A DNA stretch of 48,812 nucleotides from NCBI GenBank assembly GCA_028694925.1, contig JAQVJW010000004.1, positions 1 through 48,812 of the forward strand, in the 5' to 3' direction. Below the pieces are notes generated by a model. That model searched no databases and was not told the origin of the DNA. It was given only the letters and a program-made list of their open reading frames with translations. The number at the start of each line of letters is the position of its first letter. Within the stretch, counting starts at the first letter, position 1. Below, piece by piece: positions 17,758-27,097 of this stretch. The stretch is from Patescibacteria group bacterium (lineage in GTDB: Bacteria > Patescibacteriota > CPR2 > UBA1875). The translations under genes were made by a program, and so were the position numbers.

Positions 17758-18759
17758 ATGCTAGCAAAAAGAATCGGAATTGATTTAGGGACGGCCAACG
17801 TCCTTGTATATATCCCGCGTCAAGGGATTATTATTAACGAACCTTCAGTTGTGGCGGTAACTGAGGATAATGTTGTCCTGGCGGTTGGGGAGGAAGCAAA
17901 AGAGATGGTCGGCAGAACTCCAGATACCATAACTGCCTATCGGCCCCTTCGCGATGGGGTTATAGCTGATTATAGGGTAACTGAATCGATGATCCGTTAT
18001 TTTATAAACAAAGTGTCGGGTACGGTTCGTCTTTCAAGGCCTGAAGTGATGATTTCGGTTCCAGCGGGAGCGACCTCAATGGAAAAGCGAGCTGTTATCG
18101 ATGCCACCAAGCAAGCCGGTGCCAAGGAAGCCTATATTATCCCAGAACCAGTCGCCGCCGCCATCGGAGCTGATGTTCCGATCGACACCGCTGCTGGTAA
18201 TCTGGTGGTCGATATAGGTGGCGGGACAACTGAAGTCGCCATTATCTCACTTGGGGGTATTGTTGCCTCAAATTCTGTTCGAATCGGGGGCAACAGGCTT
18301 GACCAGGCAATTGGCGAATACATCAGAAAGAAATACGGCCTTTCAATCGGGGACCAGACAGCCGAAGATGTTAAGATCGAGATTGGCTCGGCCCTCAAAA
18401 GCGAAAAAGAGAAAAGCACCGAGATAAAGGGGCGAGATATGATTGCCGGACTCCCAAAGACAATCACGATTACTGCAAATGAAATTACAGAAGCAATCGA
18501 GAACGAACTTGAAAAGATTGTCCTCGCTATTAAAAGCGTTCTTGAGCAGGCCCCACCAGAGCTCTCTTCTGATATCATCGATCGAGGGATGGTGATGACT
18601 GGGGGAGGTTCACTACTCCGAAACCTTGATAAGCTCTTTACAAAGACTCTTGGGATTCCATGTCACGTGGCTCAGGATTCTCTTCTTTGTGTCGCCAAGG
18701 GTACTGGAATTGCGCTTGAGAACTTGGATGACTACAAAAAGAGTGCTCTTTCAAAGTAG
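17758..18759 (+). CDS. mreB: Rod shape-determining protein MreB
   Basis: RIGIDLGTANVLVYI, VVDIGGGTTEVAIISLGGIV. Confidence 0.96.
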   Translation: MLAKRIGIDLGTANVLVYIPRQGIIINEPSVVAVTEDNVVLAVGEEAKEMVGRTPDTITAYRPLRDGVIADYRVTESMIRYFINKVSGTVRLSRPEVMISVPAGATSMEKRAVIDATKQAGAKEAYIIPEPVAAAIGADVPIDTAAGNLVVDIGGGTTEVAIISLGGIVASNSVRIGGNRLDQAIGEYIRKKYGLSIGDQTAEDVKIEIGSALKSEKEKSTEIKGRDMIAGLPKTITITANEITEAIENELEKIVLAIKSVLEQAPPELSSDIIDRGMVMTGGGSLLRNLDKLFTKTLGIPCHVAQDSLLCVAKGTGIALENLDDYKKSALSK

Positions 18760-18812
18760 TAGAGTTATTGACCGCTAGTTATGCGCCGTTATACAATTAA
18801 GAAGGAGGGATA

Positions 18813-18923
18813 TTGAGTAGACTCGAAAGTAGCGATTTTGGTTATCTATTTGTAGCACTTGGAATCATTATGGGTTCCTCGCTGGGCTTTTTGTTCTATA
18901 TCGCCCTTCGGTCAGTATATTAA
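18813..18923 (+). CDS. Small single-TM protein (36 aa), translationally coupled to the downstream gene
   Basis: SD AAGGAGGG-atat-TTG; MSRLESSDFGYLFVALGIIMGSSLGFLFYIALRSVY; TAATG overlap with 18923. Confidence 0.55.
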   Translation: MSRLESSDFGYLFVALGIIMGSSLGFLFYIALRSVY

Positions 18924-19891
18924 TGAGTAAAAAATTATACATAAAGGATTTAAAAGTAGGAGACTCCATCTTTGGAGAGATTTTTGCTGTTAAATCATTT
19001 ACTCGTAAAGCCTCAAGGAACAACAAGCCATATATCGACATTGAGCTAGCCGATAATAGTGGAACCGTAAGGGGTAAGATCTGGTCTGATGATATTGCTA
19101 ACTGCGAAGAGGTAGAAGAAGGCGATGTCGTAGAAATAAATGCCACGGTTGAAGAATACAATGGACCACAATTAAATATTACAAATCTCAAAAAGATCGA
19201 CAAATATGAAATAGGGGAGCTTCAACAGAAATCCCAATTTGATATCGAAAAGATGTGGGCAGACGTTAAAAAGACTATGGATGGGATCAAGAATCCACAC
19301 CTAAAGAAGCTACTTGATAACGTTTTTGACAAAGAGACTACCGAGCTTTACAAAAAAGCAGCCGCTGCTTACCGGGTACACCATGCTTACGTTGGTGGGC
19401 TCCTTGAACACTCTTGGGAGATGCTTAAGATGGCTGATGGGGTGAAGGACCACTACCCGAAGATCAATATGGATCTTGTTAACACGGGTATCATCCTGCA
19501 CGATATCGGCAAGATGGAAGAATACGTAATTACCACCACTATCGGGTTTATCGATCGTGGTAAATTACTTGGCCATATCTATATGGGAGCCGAGAAGGTA
19601 AAGGAGAATCTTCCCAAGGATATGCCAGAAGATTTGGCTGAAGAAATTATCCACATTATCCTCTCACACCATGGGGAACCCGGGATGGGAAGTCCGATCC
19701 GACCGATGACTACAGAGGCCCTTGCAGTACACGTTTTTGACGTTGCCTCTTCTAAAATGAATACCGCCTATAATCATATCGTTGGGGACTATGGAACCGA
19801 TAAATACACTCCATATATTCCACAACTAGAGACAGAGCTCTACCGTTCACCATATCTTTCAGAAGAAACTAACCTCGATACTCCTTTCTAG
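18923..19891 (+). CDS. YhaM-like OB-fold + HD-domain 3'-5' exoribonuclease
   Basis: OB-fold region GTVRGKIWSDD, HHAYVGGLLEHSWEML, ILHDIGKM, ILSHHGE. Confidence 0.85.
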   Translation: MSKKLYIKDLKVGDSIFGEIFAVKSFTRKASRNNKPYIDIELADNSGTVRGKIWSDDIANCEEVEEGDVVEINATVEEYNGPQLNITNLKKIDKYEIGELQQKSQFDIEKMWADVKKTMDGIKNPHLKKLLDNVFDKETTELYKKAAAAYRVHHAYVGGLLEHSWEMLKMADGVKDHYPKINMDLVNTGIILHDIGKMEEYVITTTIGFIDRGKLLGHIYMGAEKVKENLPKDMPEDLAEEIIHIILSHHGEPGMGSPIRPMTTEALAVHVFDVASSKMNTAYNHIVGDYGTDKYTPYIPQLETELYRSPYLSEETNLDTPF

Positions 19892-19907
19892 GAACCTTGG
19901 AGGGTAA

Positions 19908-20981
19908 ATGAATTGTCCCAAGTGTGGCAAAGAAACAAAAGGGGTCAGATTAAACGGTAATATTTACTGTAATTTTTGTGGTGAACTAATCAAAAAGGGT
20001 CAGGCGAAGGAAAAGGGAGTAAAAGACAAGACAGAAAAGGTACCAGATACCTTTAATTCTACCCCTGTTGCAAAGATTATTGGAAAAGACGGGGAAGAGA
20101 AGACTGAAGAGGTTGGGCTTCTTGAGGCAGAAGAAAAAGTCCTCGAGGTTATAGAAAATGAGAACACAGCACAAGGAAAGAGACCGATCATTATGGGTAA
20201 AGCAAATATTATTAAGTCTGGTAGAAAAAGAGCCGACCACCATGACCTTTCGGTCATCATGGGAGAACCAGACCCAATCGAAGAGCCAGAACTTCCGAGC
20301 CCCAAAGAGCTGGAGATTGAAAGTAAGTCTGCGGATGAGCCAGATTATCCCCTCCTTGACGCTCAGCACCGAGAAGAATTATCAGAGAAGAATAAAGCCA
20401 GACAGAGTTTTTTAAATGCCTATCTTAAAGAAAGCACCAAAGAAATATCAGGAAATAACACCGAAAAGAAAAGAAAGAAACACAAAGAGCGTAAGTCCCA
20501 TAAGGTATTCTGGATTTCCTTTGTTGTTCTGCTACTTTTGGCTCTCTCTTTTACTGGACTCGTCATCTATGTTAACTACTTTGCAGTAAACCCCGAGAAT
20601 ATAGAGACGGATCTTTTGGATGATGCTACTTTCTCATATACCAAACCAACATATATTACCCCAGGTTATGAGCTTTCATATCTTTCAAAGGTAGAGGAAG
20701 ATAAGGTTGAATATGTTTACGAGAGTCAACTAGAAGAAGGTGAGATAATAATCATTCGAGTGATTGACGTTAGGACAAAAGATGTTGATATTTACGAGGA
20801 CTACATCGAAGGAACAGGTGCCGATTACAGCTCGATTTTAGTTGGGGGGCTTGTGGCCTGGACCGCGGGTGATAATACCGTATATCTTAAGAAGGACGGG
20901 ATTGTTTATGAGGTACTTTCGGACGTGATAGGTAAGTCCGAGATTATAAAGATTGCTGAGGGGATTGCCCTTGGCGACTAA
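19908..20981 (+). CDS. Zinc-ribbon, single-TM protein of unknown function
   Basis: MNCPKCGKE...YCNFCGE, disordered linker, TM, extracytoplasmic domain. Confidence 0.6.
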   Translation: MNCPKCGKETKGVRLNGNIYCNFCGELIKKGQAKEKGVKDKTEKVPDTFNSTPVAKIIGKDGEEKTEEVGLLEAEEKVLEVIENENTAQGKRPIIMGKANIIKSGRKRADHHDLSVIMGEPDPIEEPELPSPKELEIESKSADEPDYPLLDAQHREELSEKNKARQSFLNAYLKESTKEISGNNTEKKRKKHKERKSHKVFWISFVVLLLLALSFTGLVIYVNYFAVNPENIETDLLDDATFSYTKPTYITPGYELSYLSKVEEDKVEYVYESQLEEGEIIIIRVIDVRTKDVDIYEDYIEGTGADYSSILVGGLVAWTAGDNTVYLKKDGIVYEVLSDVIGKSEIIKIAEGIALGD

Positions 20982-21576
20982 CATTTATCTCGTAAGACAC
21001 GGAGAGGTCGAAAACCCCAAGGGAGTAGAGTATATGCGGCTGCCAGGCTTTGGTCTCTCTGAGAACGGTCAAAAGCAAGCCGAGGTCCTTAGGAATTTTT
21101 TTTCCAATAAAGATATTAGTACGATCTACACTAGCCCCCTAGAGAGGACAAAGGAGACCGCAAAGATAATCTCCGGAGGAAAGATACCCATAAGAGAAAA
21201 CAGAGGGATTATTGAGGCAAACTACAAGAAGTGGCAAGGAAAAAAGCGAGAGGACAGGCCATATCTTACGGAATATACTAAGGACCCGGTAAAATATTCG
21301 GCGGTCTTAGGGGAATCAATTCACCATATCCAGGCGAGGGTCCTTAAGGAGATATTTAAGATAGTTGAAGAAAGTAAAGGTAAAAACGTTATTATCGTCT
21401 TTCACGCCGCCCCGATTATAACGGCTCGGCTCTTCTTTGAAGAAAGACCTCTTTCGGACTTTCATCAAATCACCATAAAGCACGCTTCAGTGACTTTGAT
21501 TTCCTTTAATGATGAGTTAAAATGTAGGGGGGTCGAGTACAACGAATACGCCAAAGCAAAGGAGTGGCAAGATTGA
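20971..21576 (+). CDS. Histidine phosphatase (phosphoglycerate mutase-like)
   Basis: IYLVRHGEVE, TSPLERTKETAKII, VFHAAPI; TTG start inferred. Confidence 0.85.
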   Translation: MATNIYLVRHGEVENPKGVEYMRLPGFGLSENGQKQAEVLRNFFSNKDISTIYTSPLERTKETAKIISGGKIPIRENRGIIEANYKKWQGKKREDRPYLTEYTKDPVKYSAVLGESIHHIQARVLKEIFKIVEESKGKNVIIVFHAAPIITARLFFEERPLSDFHQITIKHASVTLISFNDELKCRGVEYNEYAKAKEWQD

Positions 21577-21926
21577 ACGATGAAAAGTGGCATGATTTAA
21601 AGGAGAGGGCTAAAGAGAAGTTTAGCGACCTTGAAGTCACAGAAGAGATAGAGACCAGAGAAGATGATACTGGAAAGAAAATAACGACAAAGATAGAGAA
21701 ACTTCAGTTTACTTCACCGCTTGGGGAACTTAGAGTCGAGAGGGCCACTAGGCCAAAGATCCTTGATAAGAAAACCCACTATCACCATGGGGCAGGCGGT
21801 CAACAAGCTGATATCGAATATGTCCTCTCAGAAGACGAAGAAGTCCATAAGATAACTATCTTTAAGAAGAATGAGACCGGTGAATGGGAAGAGATGGACC
21901 TCCCAGCTGAAAGAATAAGTTTTTAA
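21564..21926 (+). CDS. Hypothetical protein
   Basis: ORF in tight operon spacing; exact start uncertain. Confidence 0.6.
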   Translation: MARLNDEKWHDLKERAKEKFSDLEVTEEIETREDDTGKKITTKIEKLQFTSPLGELRVERATRPKILDKKTHYHHGAGGQQADIEYVLSEDEEVHKITIFKKNETGEWEEMDLPAERISF

Positions 21927-21970
21927 ATAATAAATCGACTAGTTGCTTTTGCTAGTCAGTAAGGAGAAGA

Positions 21971-22582
21971 ATGAACAATTTAAAAAATCCATATCAAAGG
22001 GTGGGCGTCTTTGTAGACGTCCAAAACCTTTATTACAGCGCTAAAGCGCTATATGGCCATAAGGTAAACTTTGATGAGATTCTAAAGGAAGCAGTCGATG
22101 GTAGGCAGCTAATAAGGGCGATCGCCTACACCATTAAGGCCGATATGCCAGAGGAGCAGACTTTCTTTGATGCTCTTGAGTCTATTGGCTTTGAGGTAAA
22201 ATCAAAGGAACTTCAGACCTTTGTCTCGGGTCAAAAGAAAGGGGACTGGGATGTTGGAGTTGCGGTGGACGTCCTTAAAATGGCCCCAAAGCTTGACGTC
22301 ATCGTCCTTTGCTCTGGAGATGGTGATTATTCAGAACTGTTGCATCACGCCAAGGCTGAGGGCTGCCGGGCCGAGGTTATCTCGTTTGGAAAGTCAACTT
22401 CAGGTAGGCTACTGGAAGAGGTAGATGACTTTATCGATATGGATAAGAATAACAAAAGGTTTATTCTTGGTAACAAGCCAACAAGCGGAAACAAAAGGCC
22501 AGCAAAGAGTGCCCCAAGACCAAAGACAGGCGAGAAGGCAGGGGAGAAGGTAGAGACAACTAAAAAGGGGTGGTTTAAATGA
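21971..22582 (+). CDS. NYN-domain (LabA/DUF88) protein, predicted RNase
   Basis: VGVFVDVQNLYYSAK, KGDWDVGVAVDVLK, VLCSGDGDYSELLHHAKAEGCRAEVISFG. Confidence 0.88.
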   Translation: MNNLKNPYQRVGVFVDVQNLYYSAKALYGHKVNFDEILKEAVDGRQLIRAIAYTIKADMPEEQTFFDALESIGFEVKSKELQTFVSGQKKGDWDVGVAVDVLKMAPKLDVIVLCSGDGDYSELLHHAKAEGCRAEVISFGKSTSGRLLEEVDDFIDMDKNNKRFILGNKPTSGNKRPAKSAPRPKTGEKAGEKVETTKKGWFK

Positions 22583-22887
22583 TCGATAGTATCTTAATGA
22601 GTGACATGTTATTCTACTTATCTATAATTTTATGGCCAATTTCCATTTTCTTTTTTATAAAATCTTTAAGGAGAGGTGATTATCAAAAACCGAAGACCAA
22701 AAGACTTTATTTTTTTATCTTCTTGATCATCCTTTCAATCGTTGCCTTTCTTATAGATTTATTCCTAGGGCTTGGGCCACTACACGGAAGTGACAACGCT
22801 GCCCTGACTGTACTGTGGATAATTTATACGTTAACATTGCCACTATACGTTTTTTTCATCTATATTACTAATTTAAACAGAAGTTGA
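22579..22887 (+). CDS. Small membrane protein, hypothetical
   Basis: ORF with three TM segments; ATGA-type overlap with upstream gene. Confidence 0.55.
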   Translation: MIDSILMSDMLFYLSIILWPISIFFFIKSLRRGDYQKPKTKRLYFFIFLIILSIVAFLIDLFLGLGPLHGSDNAALTVLWIIYTLTLPLYVFFIYITNLNRS

Positions 22888-22895
22888 AGTCGTTT

Positions 22896-24305
22896 ATGAT
22901 AGTTACCAGATTCGCACCCTCACCAACCGGTAAGCCTCATGTCGGGAATATCAGAACGGCTGTATTTTCGTACCTTTGGGCGAAACATAATAAAGGAAAG
23001 TTTCTTCTTCGAATCGAGGATACCGACAGAGCCAGATTTGTACCTGAGGCGGTCAAATATATCGAAGAGGCTCTTTCTTGGCTTGGGATTAGCTACGATG
23101 ATGAGATGGTTTATCAATCAGAAAGAAAGGAGGTCCATAAAGAGTATGCCGAGAAGCTAGTTAAAGAAGGTAAGGCATATAAATGTTTTTGTACAAAGGA
23201 AAGGCTTGAGAAGTTGAGGGGGGAACAGGAAAAGAATAAAAGACCACCGGGCTACGATGGGAAATGTCGCAACCTTAGTAACTCTGAGTTAGATAAGCTA
23301 GAGAAGGAACGCAAGAGTTATGTTATTAGGTTTAAGATGCCAGATACCGGAAAGGCCGTTTGGGATGATGGTATTCGGGGTAAGATGGAGATCGATTACG
23401 CTGTCTCTGATGATCAAGTCATTCTTAAGGCTGATGGCTATCCTACCTACCACTTAGCCTCCATAGTCGATGACCATGAGGCGGGCGTTACCGATGTTAT
23501 CCGGGGTGAGGAGTGGATCTCATCAACTCCAAAGCATGTTGCAATTCATAAAGCCCTAGGCTTCCGACACCCCAAATATTCGCATATGCCCCATATTATT
23601 GGGCCGGATAAAAAGAAGCTTAGTAAGCGCCATGGCGATACAGCCATTATGGATTATCGAGATAAAGGATATCTGCCAGAGTCGATGCTGAACTTCTTGG
23701 CTCTCCTTGGCTGGAACGACGGAACAGAGAAGGAGCTTTTTAGTCATGATGAGCTTGTCGCATCATTTGATCTTGTGCGAGTGGGGAAGGCACCGGCTGT
23801 TTTTGACCTTTCGAAGTTAAACTGGCTTAATGGGCAATATATTAGAGAGACGAACACTAAGAAATTAAAAAAAGAGATAGAAACGCTCTATCCAAAGGCA
23901 GATATCGTGAAGCTTGATAATTTTGAAAGAATACTTGAGGTAGAAAAAAGTAGACTTGCTACCTTGGAAGATATTACAAAGGACACAGACTACTTTGTAA
24001 AGTTGCCTAAATACGAATCTAAGCTCCTTGTATTCAAGAAGTCCACGAAAGAAAATACTAAAAAGGGACTGCGGGCAGCTTATGAAAAATTAAGTAGCGA
24101 AAAGTGGGAAGATGATGTAGAAAAGCTAAGTAATATTCTCGCTGTAGTTGTGGAAGATACTGGGCTTTCAAATGGAGATATCTTCTGGCCTGTTAGAGTA
24201 GCCCTTTCCGGGAAAGAGAATTCTCCAAGCCCAGCCGAGCTTCTTTGGGTATTTGGTAAAGATGAGTCACTTAGAAGATTAAGGAAAGCGCTTAGGAAGT
24301 TTTGA
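22896..24305 (+). CDS. gltX: Glutamyl-tRNA synthetase
   Basis: TRFAPSPTGKPHVGNIRTAVFSYLWA, KKLSKRHGDTAI. Confidence 0.95.
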   Translation: MIVTRFAPSPTGKPHVGNIRTAVFSYLWAKHNKGKFLLRIEDTDRARFVPEAVKYIEEALSWLGISYDDEMVYQSERKEVHKEYAEKLVKEGKAYKCFCTKERLEKLRGEQEKNKRPPGYDGKCRNLSNSELDKLEKERKSYVIRFKMPDTGKAVWDDGIRGKMEIDYAVSDDQVILKADGYPTYHLASIVDDHEAGVTDVIRGEEWISSTPKHVAIHKALGFRHPKYSHMPHIIGPDKKKLSKRHGDTAIMDYRDKGYLPESMLNFLALLGWNDGTEKELFSHDELVASFDLVRVGKAPAVFDLSKLNWLNGQYIRETNTKKLKKEIETLYPKADIVKLDNFERILEVEKSRLATLEDITKDTDYFVKLPKYESKLLVFKKSTKENTKKGLRAAYEKLSSEKWEDDVEKLSNILAVVVEDTGLSNGDIFWPVRVALSGKENSPSPAELLWVFGKDESLRRLRKALRKF

Positions 24306-24640
24306 AAAGATTTAAACTAAATTGGGTAATTATTTCCTCACTTTTAATTGCTACTCTTTTAACTATTGCAACCTCTCTTTATTATATTGACGATCAAGGC
24401 AAGGAAAGAGAACCTAATCTTGATACTAGTGGAGTGCCTATTCCTGGCGGTTGCTTCTACTCAGGATATCAAGACAAAGGGTTCCCTTTGTATGTCACGA
24501 GGACACCTTATCTTTGTATCCAAGAGTTAGATACTGAATATACGACCGTTAATTACGTTAATTTGGTAATAAACTATCTGATTTACGCTTTAGGTACATT
24601 TAGCATTTTTTCAGTGATTAAGTTTATTATAAAAAGATGA
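24302..24640 (+). CDS. Hypothetical membrane protein
   Basis: Two TM segments; overlaps gltX end and next gene. Confidence 0.5.
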   Translation: MKRFKLNWVIISSLLIATLLTIATSLYYIDDQGKEREPNLDTSGVPIPGGCFYSGYQDKGFPLYVTRTPYLCIQELDTEYTTVNYVNLVINYLIYALGTFSIFSVIKFIIKR

Positions 24641-25404
24641 TCACCCTTCTTTATTTAATCGCTGCAGTTGCCCTATACGAGACCGTTATCTTTGGTCTCT
24701 CGCTTCTCCTTAAGCGCCAAGATATTGCCGATGTTTTCTGGGGCCCAACCTTTATCTATATAACGATAGTTCTTTTCTTTTTTGGCCCTAAATTATCATT
24801 AACAGCACTCATTGTTAACGCTCTCGTCCTTTTATGGGGCACAAGACTTGCCATACATATTGGGAAGAGGTTTATAGGGAAGAAAGAAGATAAGCGTTAC
24901 AGGGAGCTCAGTAAGAACTGGGGAAAGCTCTATTACCCTCGGTCTTTCTTGCAAACCTTTTTGCTGCAGGGTTTTTTGGCCTTACTAGTCTCTGTCCCGG
25001 TAATAATTCTTAATTTAACCAAGGTAACGCTAAGCCCCACCATAATAATCATCGGGGCTACTATTTGGCTATTTGGCTTTCTTTTTGAAATCATTGCTGA
25101 TAAACAATTAGCCGATTTTGTAAATGATCCAAAGTCAAAAGGAATCATGCAGTCTGGTCTTTGGCGCTACTCAAGACACCCAAACTATTTTGGAGAAGTC
25201 ACGCTTTGGTGGGGGATATTTGTAATATCTCTTACGAGCCTTAATTACTGGTATTATTCAATTATCGGACCTCTTACAATCACTTTTTTGATTTTGTTTG
25301 TTTCTGGTATTCCGATGCTCGAAAAGAGATATGGGGGAGATAAGGAGTATGAAGAATACAAGAGAAAAACTAGTATTTTTCTACCCCTACCACCTAAAGA
25401 ATGA
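24637..25404 (+). CDS. DUF1295 / steroid 5-alpha-reductase-like membrane protein
   Basis: GLWRYSRHPNYFGEVTLWWGIF. Confidence 0.85.
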   Translation: MITLLYLIAAVALYETVIFGLSLLLKRQDIADVFWGPTFIYITIVLFFFGPKLSLTALIVNALVLLWGTRLAIHIGKRFIGKKEDKRYRELSKNWGKLYYPRSFLQTFLLQGFLALLVSVPVIILNLTKVTLSPTIIIIGATIWLFGFLFEIIADKQLADFVNDPKSKGIMQSGLWRYSRHPNYFGEVTLWWGIFVISLTSLNYWYYSIIGPLTITFLILFVSGIPMLEKRYGGDKEYEEYKRKTSIFLPLPPKE

Positions 25405-25434
25405 TACTATTTTAATATAATTATAGGAGGACAT

Positions 25435-26205
25435 ATGTCAAAAATTACAATGGTTGGCCTTAAGAAGTTCAATCTGTTTATGGGTCTTATGCACGCCGTC
25501 CAGGGCGCTCTGATGCTTGCGCTCTCAAATGACTTTACGCTACCGATAAAGACTTACTTTGTAGAGTTTGATCCGGCAGTGGGGCAGCTCATTACAAAAC
25601 CAGAGGTGATCTACGACCTTAAGGTTGGTCCAGCTGTCGCTTCTTTTTTGTTTCTCTCGGCTATTGCTCATTTTTCGGTCTCACTTATTCCTCAAGTTAG
25701 AAACTGGTATGAGAAGAACCTCGGAAAGGGGATGAACCTTGCTCGCTGGATAGAGTACTCATTTTCTTCATCTGTAATGATCGTTATCATCGCCATGCTT
25801 ACCGGCATCTATAGCGCTGTTGCCCTAATGTGTATCTTCGCCCTAAATGCAATGATGGTTCTCTTCGGCTGGATGATGGAGCTCCATAATCAAACCACCA
25901 AAAAGACCGATTGGACTTCATTTATCTTTGGTTGTGTCGCCGGGATTGTTCCTTGGATTGCAATTGCACTCTACTTAGGATTTTCGGGAGAAGGGGACAT
26001 GAGAGCTCCAGACTTTGTTTACTGGATCTTCTTCTCACTATTTTTGTTCTTTAACGTCTTTGCCGTTAATATGGTCCTTCAATACAAGAAGTTAGGTAAA
26101 TGGCAAGATTATCTCTATGGAGAAAGGATGTATATCATCCTTTCTCTTGTAGCCAAATCGCTCCTTGCCTGGCAAGTATTTGCAGGAACTTTAAGGCCGG
26201 TTTAA
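25435..26205 (+). CDS. Heliorhodopsin
   Basis: RWIEYSFSSSVMIVIIA (counterion Glu at residue 107), FGCVAGIVPWI, GERMYIILSLVAKSLLAWQVFAGTL (Schiff-base Lys at residue 241). Confidence 0.96.
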   Translation: MSKITMVGLKKFNLFMGLMHAVQGALMLALSNDFTLPIKTYFVEFDPAVGQLITKPEVIYDLKVGPAVASFLFLSAIAHFSVSLIPQVRNWYEKNLGKGMNLARWIEYSFSSSVMIVIIAMLTGIYSAVALMCIFALNAMMVLFGWMMELHNQTTKKTDWTSFIFGCVAGIVPWIAIALYLGFSGEGDMRAPDFVYWIFFSLFLFFNVFAVNMVLQYKKLGKWQDYLYGERMYIILSLVAKSLLAWQVFAGTLRPV

Positions 26206-26209
26206 GAGT

Positions 26210-26542
26210 CTATTTATTCAAACGAGCAGCAATTGCAAACTTCATAAAATAGTCATCTATCTCAGTTAGGTTTGAATTGTATATAGGTTCATTGGAAAGG
26301 GCGTCAAGGAAAACTTCTCTAGCCCGAGTAATCTCTTTGAGTTGTTTTTTTCTTCTTTCGTCAGAGATCGTTAAGTCGAATAGCTCAAGGGCTCGATCAG
26401 TAGCCATTCGAAGGGTGTTATCTTCGTTTCTCTTCTTTGCTCTAAGGACTCTGCCAACCTCTGTCCCGATGTTACCCATCTGTTCATACAGACTAAGTTT
26501 ATGCCAGGCTCCTGCTTTTTGGTTTGCATGAAGGCTATTCAT
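26210..26542 (-). CDS. Four-helix-bundle-type small protein
   Basis: All-helical 110-aa ORF, 4-nt overlap with DUF5674 gene. Confidence 0.55.
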   Translation of the reverse strand: MNSLHANQKAGAWHKLSLYEQMGNIGTEVGRVLRAKKRNEDNTLRMATDRALELFDLTISDERRKKQLKEITRAREVFLDALSNEPIYNSNLTEIDDYFMKFAIAARLNK

Positions 26543-26889
26543 CTTCTTATTAGCTTCTTTACGATTGCAATAATTTTTTCCCTTATTTCAGAATTTTCCA
26601 CATCTCTTGACCGATTGCCTTGAGAAGGGCGGATATTTATCATCGAATCAAACTCGACTTGATCCTTACCCGTTTTATCAATGTAGTAGTTAATGCCCCA
26701 GAGATCCTCCTGAGAAGAGCCTTGCTCGATCAAAAGAGCTTCTTCATCTGCATGTAAGTCGCCCCCGATTGCAATTATTTCTTTTTTGACATCGACTACA
26801 AATTTAACCATATCACCAAACTGATTTTTGGCAATTTCTCTTACTACCTTCTCAGAAGTTGGTTTATCTATAATCTGTATATCAATCAT
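26539..26889 (-). CDS. DUF5674-like protein
   Basis: GGDLHADEEALLIEQGSSQEDLWGINYY...INIRPSQGNRSRDV. Confidence 0.7.
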   Translation of the reverse strand: MIDIQIIDKPTSEKVVREIAKNQFGDMVKFVVDVKKEIIAIGGDLHADEEALLIEQGSSQEDLWGINYYIDKTGKDQVEFDSMINIRPSQGNRSRDVENSEIREKIIAIVKKLIRR

Positions 26890-26950
26890 ATTAAGATTTT
26901 AGCATTAAATACCGGGGCACGGAAGGATTGAAGTTTGTTTTATCTGGTTC

Positions 26951-27033
26951 AGCATAGTCGAAGAAGTTCGAACTTATTTTGTTAATAGTAGCACAGCTTT
27001 TAGCGGAGCGTAGCAGAAGAAGTTTGGGCTTAT
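26951..27033. repeat. Pair of degenerate 27-bp direct repeats
   Basis: agcatagtcgaagaagttcgaacttat (26951-26977) vs agcgtagcagaagaagtttgggcttat (27007-27033), 21/27. Confidence 0.5.
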
Positions 27034-27047
27034 GTACAACTTATATT

Positions 27048-27070
27048 TAAAGGCCGCCTTTCAACGGCCC
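27048..27070 (-). terminator. Terminator of TIM-barrel gene
   Basis: Minus strand GGCCG-ttgaaagg-CGGCC-TTTAAAT. Confidence 0.6.
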
Positions 27071-27097
27071 GTAGGAAGTTTACTTGGCGGCTTGGTG

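Noticed and set aside
18132-18578. 148-aa minus-strand ORF within mreB, and similar long antisense ORFs (35926-36471, 33840-34220, 16887-17225)
   Set aside because: Antisense shadows of strongly recognisable conserved genes; no RBS or family signature.
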